Assembly: GCA_019054805.1 (NCBI GenBank)
Contig: JAHQIY010000006.1
Span: 2,790,001 to 2,854,000, forward strand
Source: Brachionus manjavacas
Lineage: Eukaryota > Rotifera > Eurotatoria > Ploima > Brachionidae
Reading direction: 5' to 3'
DNA: 64,000 bases
Notes under the pieces: model-generated
Databases searched by the model: none
Seen by the model: only the letters and a program-made list of their open reading frames with translations
Told to the model about the DNA's origin: nothing
Position numbers and translations under genes: made by a program
Shown: in pieces, positions 43,458 through 54,445 of the stretch
Layout of the letters: each line of letters opens with the position of its first letter
Numbering within the stretch: the stretch's first letter is position 1

Positions 43458-46400
43458 TCATTTATTTTTTAAAATTAAAATTCTATTTGCTAGAGTTTTA
43501 CTCAAATCACGGTGTTCTGGCTTGATATAGTTCTCATCGTTACATTTTTTGTAATCGATTAAATTTAATTGCTTATTGCTTTCAATCAGTTTTTTTATGT
43601 TCCAAACTCCTGGATATTTCGATTTACCATGTCTACAAATCACATGTATTGTATCCAAATTCAAATGTTGATTTATAATTTTAATTTTTTCTTCATCAAT
43701 TGAGGTTTGATGATAAACAAAATTAGTTCCAAAATTTTGGTTTACAAAATTTGTAGATTGAGCAGTATCAATTGGAATTATTGCACCAGTAATCAATGCC
43801 CAGTGAGCTTTAAGCCCCCGTTTAAAACATGGCTCAAAATTAAGATCACAATCGTACGCAATCAATAAAAGTTTATTTTCTAAAATTAAATTAATTATTT
43901 GATATTCATTATCAATAGAACTGAGGAAGCTTATTTCTGAATTTGAACATTCCAGGGCTAAATTGGCCAAAAATTGAACTAAAAATGAAACCATTTAAAA
44001 TTTTTAAAATTAAAAAAGCGCTTTGAAATCCAAAATTTTGCTATGGTTATCAAAAGCTTCTCCTGTAAATGAATTTGATAAATTTTATGATCAAAATTTA
44101 TTTGTTTATTTTCAGATAGCCATTAAGGCACTTGAGAGGTAAAAAAAGCATAAATAAAATTTTAAAAAATGAGCGAATTCTTAGAAATTAAAACTAATTT
44201 TAATCATAAACAATCAAAAAAGTTTTAAAATTCTAAATGAATATAAATTTTTTATAATTTTAAAAAAGTTCAAGAAAAAAATGCTTTCTTTTTCTAAAGT
44301 TTAAATTAAAGATTTTTTATTTCTCGCCTATTAATTACGTGTTTTTAAATACGAACTTAAAATTTAAGAAAATTTTTAATTACTGATAATTTTTTTAAAA
44401 TAAATTCAGAATTAGGTTTTAAACCTAGAGTTAATTAGCTTTTAAAAAAAAATTGAATAAATTTTTATCTATTAATTGTTTTATTTTCGGTTTTTTCTCT
44501 CTGGCAGACTGCTTGGACATAACTTATTGTATGAATTTCAAAATTTTTGATGGTTAATTAAAAAGTAAAGAGGAAAACTGCTGTTTAAGTGTTGAATAGT
44601 ATGATTTAGTATGATGAGCCAGCATTTTATTTTTTTTGGTTAGTATCTGATGTTCAGCAGAATTATTGATTACTCAAAAAAAAAAAAAAAGTGTCCATAA
44701 ACTGAGTTTATTGTGATAGGTTACCAGTTTCCCTCACCTAAATTATGTGACCGAGACTAGTCACCTAATTTTCAAAGATGAAATATGTGACCAGAAGTTA
44801 AATAATAAAAATTAAGTGACCAAAAAATTTATCACGTGAAGAAAAAATAATCCACCAAAGAATTTTGGTTTTTCAAGTGTTTGCTTTTCGTATAAATTAT
44901 ACACCTTTTATAAAAGCATTGTATTATTCCCTATTTTTATTTTCATTCCAAAGAAGGATTTTAAAAGCCTGTCTGTTCTTAAAGAAATAAAAGTTTCCAT
45001 GCTTTAAGTTTTAATTAAGCATTCCAAGCATAAGTTGGAAGTTAGTTCGTATTATGGCCAGCTTTGATTACTAGTTGCTAATTTTTTTCGAATAAATAAG
45101 TTGCACTCATTTAAAAGTATTGAAGATATACAAGTAATTAACTTGCAGTTTTTGAAGACTTTCACATTAAGTTAACAGAAGTTGTCTTATTTTCATTTAC
45201 AGAAAAAATTTTTGATCATAAGAAATTAATTACAAAAAAAAATAATTACTATCAAAAATCTCGCCACTCTTAGTATACTTTAGTTCACGTGCTCTATTCA
45301 TTAGGAGATCTACACCACAGTTTATATTGATTGAATTAAGTGCCATACACAATGCGACTATTCCACACCTTCAAAATGAATTCTTAATTTTTATAAAATA
45401 ACTTTTTGATTGAATTTGAAAAAGAAAAATTAAAAATCCTTAAAAATAAACAAATTAGAAATGCTAATAAAATAGAATTATAAAATATTAAGACAAAAAA
45501 CTGCTAGAATCTTTAACCACCTATTTTAAGTAATAATAACCTTCGAATAAAGAACGTCTACTATCCGAACACCTCCTACTTAAGAAAATTTTGAAAAAAC
45601 TTAATGTTTAAGGTTTAAGATTAATTCTATTTTGAACCATCAATTTTTTTCCATTCAAAACAAGAACAGCAACAATCCACGAAAATCTCAAAATTGACCT
45701 GATATCGACTAGGAATCATAAACTATTCCAAAGATTCATCGAAAGCAGACGTAATCATCATCAAATCCAAACCGAACTAAAAGATCACCAAACAAAAAAC
45801 CACTCCCCCAACCCCAGATTCACGACCCCATATGATCAAATAATTGCATTAACTCCAGCTCTGAATTAGTCAAGAAAAGTTTTTTAATAAAAAACAAATG
45901 TAAAAAAATTTCCTTTCTTTTATCTTTTTTTTATGTAAAAAAAAATCAGTAATTTCTTCTTTTTTTTTATACGTATTTAATCAAATTAAATTAGCTAAAT
46001 GTAATTTTTTTTTTTATTCTTACCATTTTTATTCAAACAATTCAAATTTTTTTTTTTTTTCTACTATTTATTTAAACCTTCACGGGGCTGAAAGGAAGGC
46101 TAAAAAGGCCATTCCGACCTGCCTGGGTATATTCCCAAAATATTTTTTAAATAAAATAAATAAAATTAATTCTATTTAATTGATTCTAATTTATTTCTTT
46201 TTAACGAAACCTCTTAACTAAAATATATAATGAATATTAATATTCAATCATTAACCCGAAATTTATTAATTTACCTGAAAATTTAATTTAAAATTAATAT
46301 AAAAAGAGAAAAAAAAACTTTTCGATTATGGTACCAAAAGAGAAATTAATAAAAAAATTGTTGATAAAAAGATTTTAATCAATTTCTGCTTTGACTGCAG

Positions 46401-48138
46401 AATTTGGCTTTTCCAATTCAACTGTTTCGAAAATTCTAAATAAGAAAGAAAAAATATTAGAAAATTATGAAAACAACTAATTAGAACCAAAACAGAAAAA
46501 ATTATGATCATTCATCAATGCTTTTATAAATAATGCAGGAGATACATGGATTTATGGTATCAACAGTCACCCAGATTCAAATTACAATTAGCGGCTTAGA
46601 AATTCAGACTCAAGGTATTAAATATGAAACAATGTAAAATCATCCAGATTTTAAAGCAAGTAATGGGTGGTTTTCAAGATTCAACAAACAAACTAAAAAA
46701 AAATTTTTCAATTTGACCTTTGTTTCTTTTGTATTTTTTGATTTTTTTTAAATGAAAATTCTATAATATTACCTCAATTTTTTTATTTTTTTCCAAATCA
46801 TTTAGCATGTAAACCTCTAATCTACGAAATTCTATTTAGCATATGTTTCTATATCTAATATGTTTTTGACAAGTTTAGAATTCTTTATTCGTAATTTCGA
46901 TTGTAAAAAGGACTATAATTTTTAGATTGGTACAAGGCCTATGGACCAGATAAAAAATGAAAAGCTTAAATAGTAAAGCTTAAATATTTAAAAGGGATGA
47001 TAACTTGTGAAGTTAAGGTTTTTTTACCAAGTATTACCATAAAGGTCCAAATCCGCAACAAATTCGGGTAGTTTAGAACGCTAGAATTTCATTTTTGAAA
47101 TTATTACAAATCAGAAGTTAAAATGATCTAATATTCACTGGGTTTTATAAATGAGGAATAATCTCTATCATCTTTAAATTTTTTCGTATAACCCCTTGTT
47201 CGTATAAATGTTAACAAAGAAATCTTATCATATTTAAATTTTTTTAATAGTAACATTCTAATATTAATATAATAATAACAATAATTCTTTTGTTTGTTTT
47301 TATTAAAGAGCAAAAAAAATTCTATTACTAATAGAATTCTATAAGATATATCATTAGGTTTAGTTTTAAATTATAATTTGTCAACTCTTAAACAAATGTT
47401 AGCTTTACTTTTTTAAAAATGATAAAATATAAATCATAGATATTATAAAAAATCAATAAAATTTTTAAAAATAACTAATTTTCAAATTTTAATCGAGAAA
47501 AACAAATCAGCTAAAAAATCCTAAACACATAAAATCAAAGGTTTTAATTTTGTGGCAAAGCTGATTTAAAAAGGGTAAAAGAGTTGATCCTATTGACATT
47601 TTTAGCCCTCACACTATTAACCCATCGTACTAAATGGAATAGTTAATAATCTTGGATAAAAAGGCTTCGTAAGATTTTGAGTTTTATTTGTCAAGAAAAT
47701 AGGTAATCCGGCTAGGCCATCTCATAAAATATGGTTTGTTTAAATTTAACCAGTTTTATGAATTTTTATCTATGTAGCTTGTGAAGAACTTGAATTTTGG
47801 AAATCTTAAATTAAATTTAAAATTTATTTTTCTAAATAAAAAAATAAACTCGCTTATTGAGAGAAAATATTAAAAAGCAATTTTATTAAAATTGAATCAA
47901 ATAACATCAAAATATATGTATGTATAATAATGTATTATTATTAAAATATGAAGAATATTAATCTTACTGTGGTCCAGATTGGATAATGGGTTCGATTTGA
48001 GTATTTTTTATAAACCAGAAAAATTCTTCTGGTTCATTCCGTTGAATAATTTCTTTTATCCTTTAAAATTTCAATTTAAAATGACACTTTTTTTTTAAAT
48101 CAAAATAAAAATTACCGACTCTCCAAAATTTTTTCCAT
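43458..48138 (-). CDS. ACTMAP: Actin maturation protease (C19orf54/ACTMAP homologue)
   Basis: Four exons fit in phase: 48138-48116, 48060-47968, 45368-45250 and 43978-43458, for 251 aa. ACTMAP is a cysteine protease that removes the N-terminal acetylated residue of immature actin. The catalytic Cys40 is formed across a 2.6-kb intron: PIIQSGPQ on one side and CGIVALCMALNSIN on the other, as in the family GPxCGLVAL motif. The next motif, SGEIFDIQFLANLAL, again spans an intron (1.27 kb). Then come LLLIAYDCDLNFEPCFKRG and KAHWALITG with the catalytic His (about 137). At the end, VICRHGKSKYPGVWNIKKL and ANRILIL close the domain. Human ACTMAP is longer (about 350 aa) mainly by an N-terminal proline-rich part. 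The second exon read alone looks like a 39-aa microprotein because TAA follows the splice donor. Confidence 0.88.
45540..46170 (+). mobile_element. LINE 3' end remnant within ACTMAP intron 2 (antisense)
   Basis: Slightly richer in C than its surroundings, with a degenerate coding trace (ISTRNHKLFQRFIESRRNHH) of the kind seen at LINE C-termini. It is followed by a GGCTGAAAGGAAGGCT...CCTGCCTGGGTATATTCCC 3' untranslated patch and an AAATAAAATAAATAAAA tail ending near 46170. Family not determined. Confidence 0.5.
46330..46700 (+). mobile_element. pogo-family transposase remnant in ACTMAP intron 2
   Basis: Plus-strand pieces read ISALTAEFGFSNSTVSKILN with KKEKILENYENN, and 200 bp later FKASNGWFSRFNKQ. 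These are the two helix-turn-helix parts of a CENP-B/pogo/Tigger transposase, with several stops and frame changes between them. No terminal repeats were found. It is a different copy from the element at 7459-9260. Confidence 0.7.
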
Positions 48139-48466
48139 TTTTTATCCTAAGATTTACTATTTTTGAAAATATTTCGAAATAATCAATAGATAATATTTAT
48201 TATTCATGCATATATCAATTATTATCTTTTATCAGCTCATTATAAAAGTAACATAAGATTTTTTTTTATCGATCGAATGCTAAAATTAAAATTAAATTGC
48301 TAGATAGCTAAATTAAAATGAATTTTTGAAATTTTTTTTAAAGTTTTTCATTAATAACAGGGTCTCACACCGTTTCGATAAAACTCATTAAAAAACATTA
48401 AAATTTTAAAATTTATTAAGTCTAAAAAACTAAAGCAATATTAAAAAAAATTAAATTTTTAAATAT

Positions 48467-49591
48467 TCACAAATTTAAAAGTTGTGATTTTCGCTTAAAA
48501 TATTCACTAAATCGTTGATAACTGTACTTGACAAAATCAAAGTCAAGATCCGAATTCTGAGCTTGTACCAAACTCCAAATAGCCCACATTAGATGTGACG
48601 TCAATGTGAATTTATTCACTTCGTCATAAAACTGGTTCAATCGCTCTTCATCAATGCAAACCGGCTCGGCCGATTGTCTTGAATAAAATTTGTTGATCTT
48701 GGAATAAAACTCTTCCAAATAAATTCTCAACCATTTGATTTGATATTGTTTACTGGGAAATTTTGAATAGTCCGGATTATCAACCCCGGCAAATTCGTTA
48801 AAATGATTGGCAATATCATATGCCTGAAAGTTAATACCCGCATACTCATAGTCAATAAATTTGACTGAATTTTCCTTTTCATTATAAATTATGTTGCCTA
48901 GAAGTAAATCATTGTGGGAAAAAACAATTATTGATTCATGTTCTAGATGAAGTCTTTCAAAGTAGCTTTCCAAAAAATCAACTTCATCAAGCAATTTTTG
49001 TTTAGAAGGAATCTTATCCAAAAAATGATCAGTCATGTGACTCATGTGCGCCTTGTAGTCTTCATGAACCAAGTTCAAAATTTCTCTTATCTTTGGAAAA
49101 ATGAAGGGACTTTGTCCGGGCTCAAGATTAGAGTGCAGCACAAAACCATTGAAATTAATCAAGTGCAAGCTGGCAAACGCTCTGGCAATTTTTGGAAAGA
49201 TTCTTTCATCATAGACCATATTCATGTCAATTATCTTTCCTGGCAAGAATTCATAACAAATTCCATTGTTAAACTTGCAAAAATACTCGGGGCCCAGATC
49301 CACTTGTTTCATTATTTTCATGGTCTCTATCTCGTCTTCTCGGCTGATAAAGTGCTCGGTATTTTTGCCATATATGCGGAACAACAGGGTGTCTGTAGTG
49401 TTTATGCCACTTTGTTTTAGGTAACAGCTTGCCAAGCGGTTAGTTACACCGCCGTTCATGTATCTGATTTTGATTTCATCTAGTGGATGCTTGCGCCATT
49501 CGGTTCTAATGTCCAAAGCGATTCTAATGATTGACTCGCGTAAATTATCGCTAGTTATTTCAATATTGTATTCAGTTTTAACATCTGACAT
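48467..49591 (-). CDS. ETNK: Ethanolamine kinase (choline/ethanolamine kinase family)
   Basis: A single-exon gene of 374 aa. It phosphorylates ethanolamine, the first step of the CDP-ethanolamine (Kennedy) route to phosphatidylethanolamine. The nucleotide-binding loop shows GGVTNRLASCYL (about residue 48). The catalytic loop of the choline-kinase fold is SHNDLLLGNIIYN (about 225), with the Brenner-type His-Asn-Asp...Asn, and the metal-binding IDYEYAGINFQAYDIANHF follows. The run YEFLPGKIIDM is also typical. The overall pattern is closer to ethanolamine than choline kinases (easily shocked/EKI type), but substrate preference cannot be proven by eye. It stands divergently to URM1. Confidence 0.92.
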   Translation of the reverse strand: MSDVKTEYNIEITSDNLRESIIRIALDIRTEWRKHPLDEIKIRYMNGGVTNRLASCYLKQSGINTTDTLLFRIYGKNTEHFISREDEIETMKIMKQVDLGPEYFCKFNNGICYEFLPGKIIDMNMVYDERIFPKIARAFASLHLINFNGFVLHSNLEPGQSPFIFPKIREILNLVHEDYKAHMSHMTDHFLDKIPSKQKLLDEVDFLESYFERLHLEHESIIVFSHNDLLLGNIIYNEKENSVKFIDYEYAGINFQAYDIANHFNEFAGVDNPDYSKFPSKQYQIKWLRIYLEEFYSKINKFYSRQSAEPVCIDEERLNQFYDEVNKFTLTSHLMWAIWSLVQAQNSDLDFDFVKYSYQRFSEYFKRKSQLLNL

Positions 49592-49893
49592 TGTTAAAAG
49601 TTAGCTAATTAAAATTAAAATTCAAAAGCGTAAAAGTGTAAGCTAAGCTATTTTAAATCAAGAGTCCTTATTCTAGTTTTACGATAATTTTTACTTTTTT
49701 TTATTTTGGGAAACAAAATAAAATGTTAAATTTAAAATTTTTTGCTTAGTATTTAATTATTTCAAATGCTAAGCATATTGCAAATTGCAAGTTAAAATGC
49801 AAATTCAAATTTTGGTCGGGATGAACACATGAAAAAAGTTTAGGTGCAGTCTTTTTTTTTAAAACGTATTTAAAAAATAATTTTGATCCAAAA
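49592..49893. promoter_or_regulatory. Divergent promoter interval, ethanolamine kinase / URM1
   Basis: 302 bp separate the two start codons on opposite strands; 5' leaders and promoters of both genes must lie here. A GGTCGGGATGAACACATG patch near 49815 is less AT-rich than its flanks, but no known site is recognised. Confidence 0.5.
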
Positions 49894-50381
49894 ATGCTTC
49901 ATCTAACAATAGAATTCAGGTAGATTAGATAAAATAAGAAAATAAAGTAATATATTTTTTTGTTGGAGTGGAGGCGCCGAGCTCTTGTTTAACAATGTCA
50001 AAAAACATCAAATCGAGCTACCCGATACTAAAAAATGTAAAAAAATTTTTTTTTTGAATTTTAAACTAAAATTTTGACTCTAGGGACTATAAAGGATCTA
50101 TTAGCCTGGATTAAGGATAATTTACTGAAGCAAAAGCCCGAGCTTTTTATACAGGATGAAACAATGTAAGTTTTTATTTTTAGATGAATAAACAATGATT
50201 TTATGCTAAGTCGGCCTGGAATTTTGATTTTGGTCAATGACTCGGATTGGGATCTCTTAGTAAATCGATTAAGAAAATTAAACTTTTTTTCAAATATTTA
50301 AATTTTTTTAAGGGAAATCTAACATACGAACTCAATGATAACGACAACATTACTTTTATTTCAACCTTACATGGTGGATAA
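49894..50381 (+). CDS. URM1: URM1 ubiquitin-related modifier
   Basis: Five tiny exons fit in phase: 49894-49919, 49969-50036, 50084-50165, 50211-50259 and 50313-50381, for 97 aa (human 101). The first exon encodes only MLHLTIEFS; the junction gives EFSGGAELLFNNVKKHQIEL. Later exons give TIKDLLAWIKDNLLKQKPEL, RPGILILVNDSDWDLL and ITFISTLHGG with the C-terminal Gly-Gly that MOCS3/Uba4 activates as thiocarboxylate. URM1 is the sulfur carrier for 2-thiolation of wobble uridine in tRNA and also a protein modifier. The four introns are only 45-53 nt. An AATAAA hexamer overlaps the stop codon (50380-50385). Confidence 0.95.
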
Positions 50382-51434
50382 TAAAAAATTATTATTTTGA
50401 AAATTTTTTTATTGATTATTTTCCTATCAATACAATTAGTAATAATTTGAAAATTAAAAGTCAAAATGTTTAATTAAATTTATAATTCAACTAAACGTTA
50501 ATTAATAAAATACGAGAAGAAAATTAATGAACCATAGCGAGAAAAGCTTATGATTTTAAATTCATTTGAGTGTAATTAATTTCTAAAAAAATAAAAGAAA
50601 GTAAATCAATTATTTTATAAAAGTGAACCAATTTAAATTCAAAGAACAATTTAAATGTTTAATATTTATTTTTTTAACTAACCCCCTTATTGAGACAACA
50701 TCATAATGAATTTGATCTAAATTCGCTTAATTTAAAGTTCAATTAAAAAATGGAAATTTGTTTCAATGTTTTAAAAGTTAGCATAAATTCACCACAATGT
50801 TCAAATTGAATAAGTAAAATTCGATTTTCTAATTGTCTGATAAATTTATTAAATGGCAAACTTTTAATTTTTCGAATCTATTATTTTTTTGATATTTTAA
50901 CTCTATAAAAATTAATTTTTTTTAAAAAAGGATCTTTGAACTTTTTAGAATCAATTTAAATGCAAGAGTTAAATAACTCTTATCTTATCTTTTACTTTTA
51001 CAGTGGACAGACTAGACTCAAAATAATTCTTTTATTAGAAGGCTAATTTTTGAAAAGTATCTTGTTAAATTTTGATGATTTTTGTCCAATCGTAAAGATT
51101 TTATTTGAATGAACAGATATAATAAATTTCGTAAAAGTCTAATTGAACTTCCTAAAGCTAATCACAAATAAAGATAGTGTCAAATTGACACTGGTCATTC
51201 TAGCGTTAAATATGGTAGATTGAAATGTAATTTAAAAAATTTACATAATTTGAAATAATTTTATCTTTTTTTTTTTCAAATCTTTCCAATCTGTAATTAA
51301 AATTTAATAATTACGATATTTAATTTTTCTATTAATATTATAATATTTTTTCGTTTCTTATACTATATTATTTATCTTTTCTTAAAAAAAATTATGGTAA
51401 ATTTAGGTCAAAAAGTTAATAAAATAACAATAAA
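50382..51434. other. AT-rich interval, nothing recognised
   Basis: No coding, RNA or element signal that I can support between URM1 and the LINE 3' end. Confidence 0.45.
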
Positions 51435-53110
51435 AATTAGCTACAGCAAGCAGTCTCGCGGAGACGCCTTACTAAAGAACCCGTCTATGGTAGCTGCTTT
51501 ACGGTGTCCATAGAAAATAGGTTGGTATGTGTCTGTCTTAGACACTTGGAGTGGAGACGGCGCTGCTGCCCCGGTAGTCGTTGAGTAACACAGGGGCTCT
51601 GGAGTCCCATCTTAGCTGGAATACTTCCATGCGTTGAGACTATTCTTGAACTAGTTTACAGTCTAGACACTGATTCCTGTCTCAGATAAGCTGTTCCAAT
51701 CTCTGATGACACGATTTGTGAAGAAGATTTCACGTTGGGCGCAGTTAGTAGGTGCTAGGACGGAGAGACGCCTCTTGTGCCCTCTAATCGTGCGAGCTGC
51801 AATGCAGGGGAGGTCTGAACTAATATGCTATTTAAGCCAATTCTTATCTTGAACATTTGGATCATGTCTCCTCTGTTCCTGCGTTCGCTCTGAGTGGGCA
51901 ATCCCAAGATGGAAAGTCAATCGCTGAAGTTACGGATTTTCGGAACGAGTTTGGTGGCTCTTCTTTAAACTTTCCCAAGAATTTTGGTGTCCATGGCAGT
52001 GTAGGTGGACCAAACCACTGCTGCATACTCTAAATGGAGCCTGGCATATGCGCAGTTAAGTGCTTTGAATCTGAACGTTCTTCTTTGCTGACCAAGGCAG
52101 GAAATGGCTTTATTAGTTTGGGCTTTGATATGGCTAGAGAACTTTAGATTTCTCTCAAAGGTGACTCCCAGATCTTTTTCAGTACTAGTTTGATTAAGTA
52201 CTGACCTGGTCAAACCCATGCAGAGGACTTTGTCGGAGTATTTTTTCTGGTCGGATTTGCTGAACTCCATTACTTTGCATTTTTCGGTATTGAATAACAT
52301 CTGCCAGGTTATTGACCATTCAATTAGTGCCTCAAGATTCCGTTGAAGCAATTTCAGGATCTTAACATTACGGATGGTTGCAATGAGCTTGCTTTCATCT
52401 GTGAAAGGCTTGATTACATGGTTTACTATATCAGGCATGTCGTTGATGTAGATAACGAATAGGAGCTGTCCTGGGGGATTCCACAGTGACTTCTCTCCAG
52501 TCTGCCACATACTGTACAATTGCAATTCGCTGCTTCCGAACTGATAGGAAGTCTCTGATCCAGTTCAAGAAGCGTTCCAATTCCAATACCTCCGCTGATC
52601 CTGTCTGCTGTTTTAAGGAGGTTCTTTATTGTCGATTTGTTCAGGACAAAACCATGCTGCTCGAGTGCAATAAGTTTATTGCTGAAGAGGTGTTCCATCA
52701 TGACGTTTCTTATGATTCGTTCCATGATCTTACAAGAAAGTGCTGTTTGGGAAATAGTCCCATAATTGCTTACCAGACTTCTGCTACCTTTCTAAAAAAT
52801 AGTCGTAACTTGGGCTCAATTCCATAAATCAGGTTTCTTACCAGAGATGAAAGAACGAACCGGAAAAATATGACGCTGAGAGTTTTGGCGAATGCATTCG
52901 CACAGGTTTTTACGACGAACGGATTCTCGGATCTTACCCAGGTGAAATACGAGGGATGAGACGGTTAATGTGCTTTATGACAATGCCTGGTGAGAAGACG
53001 TTCAAATTGACAACGCAACTGGTGTTTGAGCGAGATGATATTGCGAGGAAGGGTTCGGGAGAACGGAGACTGAAGTTTTCATTGAGAAGACTGGCAAGGA
53101 TCTTGTTATC
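51435..53110 (-). mobile_element. CR1-like LINE, long minus-strand copy
   Basis: From 53110 downward the linker and transcriptase read NKILASLLNENFSLRSPEPF, then after frame breaks MERIIRNVMMEHLFSNKLIA, EQHGFVLNKSTIKNLLKTAD, LFVIYINDMPDIVNHVIKPF, then FTDESKLIATIRNV in place of the YADDTK block. It continues with VLNQTSTEKDLGVTFERNLK and RLHLEYAAVVWSTYTAMDTK. The low-coordinate end has GACTGCTTGCTGTAGCTAA, like the GCTTGCTGTAGATTATT of the element ending at 39890, so both belong to one group. The catalytic Asp pair is lost and frames are broken. This copy is noticeably richer in G+C than the host sequence. Confidence 0.85.
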
Positions 53111-54445
53111 AGTCTGAAAAAATATTTTCTCTGAAATTAAAAAATCTAAACTTCATCAAATTTGTTAAATAGATATATTTTCCCTTTTAAATGTATTAGT
53201 AAATGAAATTAGCTTTTATTAATTAATTTCAGAAAGGAAGATAAAAATCGAATTGAAAAATTAAAAGTGATAAAGATAATGGTCATTTGAATAACGATGA
53301 CACTTAAATTTTTTTAATCAAAACAACAAGATTAATAAGTTGAGAACATATTATTTTTCAGGATCGTAGATCATTTTAATATTCAAAACTAACATAAGAA
53401 GGTTATTTGATAGCATGGTTGCAGCACAGTAAAAGTCAATTTCATATAAATTATATTTTTCGTAGAAATTAAATTTATTCTAAAATCAAAAATAAAGATT
53501 GCAATATTTATTAAGACTCGGGAATTCTAGTGTTAGATCTTTTTAAATAAGTAATATTAAGGAATTTGCATTTTCAAAAGATTTGATTGTATAAAAAATA
53601 TTTGTGTTAAAAAGTTTTTGTAGAATAATGAGACTCTTGGTCTAACAAAAAATTTTATTTTCATTTGATTTGATTATATAAAATTTTACTAATGATTTAA
53701 ACAAATTTTTATTTGTCACTAAGTAACCTTTTTGTAATGCTTTTATTTTAAATACAAATCAATTTGTTCTATTTCACTGTAAGGTGTTTATATGATTTAC
53801 TTTAAATTAAATTTTTTATTTAAGACTGTGTAAAATATTTGAAAAAACGAATTTTTTTAATGTTTAAATAGATAAGTATGTTTGTTTAAATCAGAAAAAA
53901 AACAAAATGTACAAAAATTTGCAAAGTTTCCGCATTCTGAAAAAAATCAAATGCATTAAATAAATTTTTAAGGAAATAAAATTTTATTTTTTTTATTTAA
54001 AAACCTATTAATCTGAAAATCTTGATTACTAATTCTAAGAACAAAATAAATTTAAATAATTGAAAAAAAAATATTGTTAAAGATTTTTTCTACAACAGGC
54101 CAAAATTAAAGAAATATTTGCAAAATTTGTAAAAATATAAAAAACGAAAAAGACATACACAATTTAATTTAAAATTAACTGAGCAAAAATACTTCAAAAT
54201 AAAACAAGTCTGAGCAATTCTTTTTCTTTTATACACTAATAGAGCGAGATGATGCAGAGCCCTAATTTTTTTCAATTTGGAAGTTCTTTCTATTCTACTA
54301 TTTCTTTACCATCATCAGAGAACTCTTACTGATTTCTCAATGCTTTGAAAATTCATAAATTTAACTCTATGATTTTGATTTTTTTTAATTTAGTTCAAGC
54401 ATTAGAGATTACTACTTAACTTTATAAATCATTAATTAGAATTTA
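53111..54445. other. AT-rich interval upstream of COP1
   Basis: No supported feature. Holds the COP1 5' flank; the start codon at 54446 follows AT-rich sequence without a clear acceptor. Confidence 0.45.

Noticed and set aside
44720-44830. Repeated TGTGACC/AGTGACC words
   Set aside because: Spacing is irregular and units are too short; no array or palindrome structure beyond chance in this composition.
47964-48138. A spliced 39-aa microprotein gene
   Set aside because: The stop codon lies in the donor site of an intron; extending the exon in phase to 45368 recreates the ACTMAP catalytic Cys motif, so it is the N-terminus of a larger gene.
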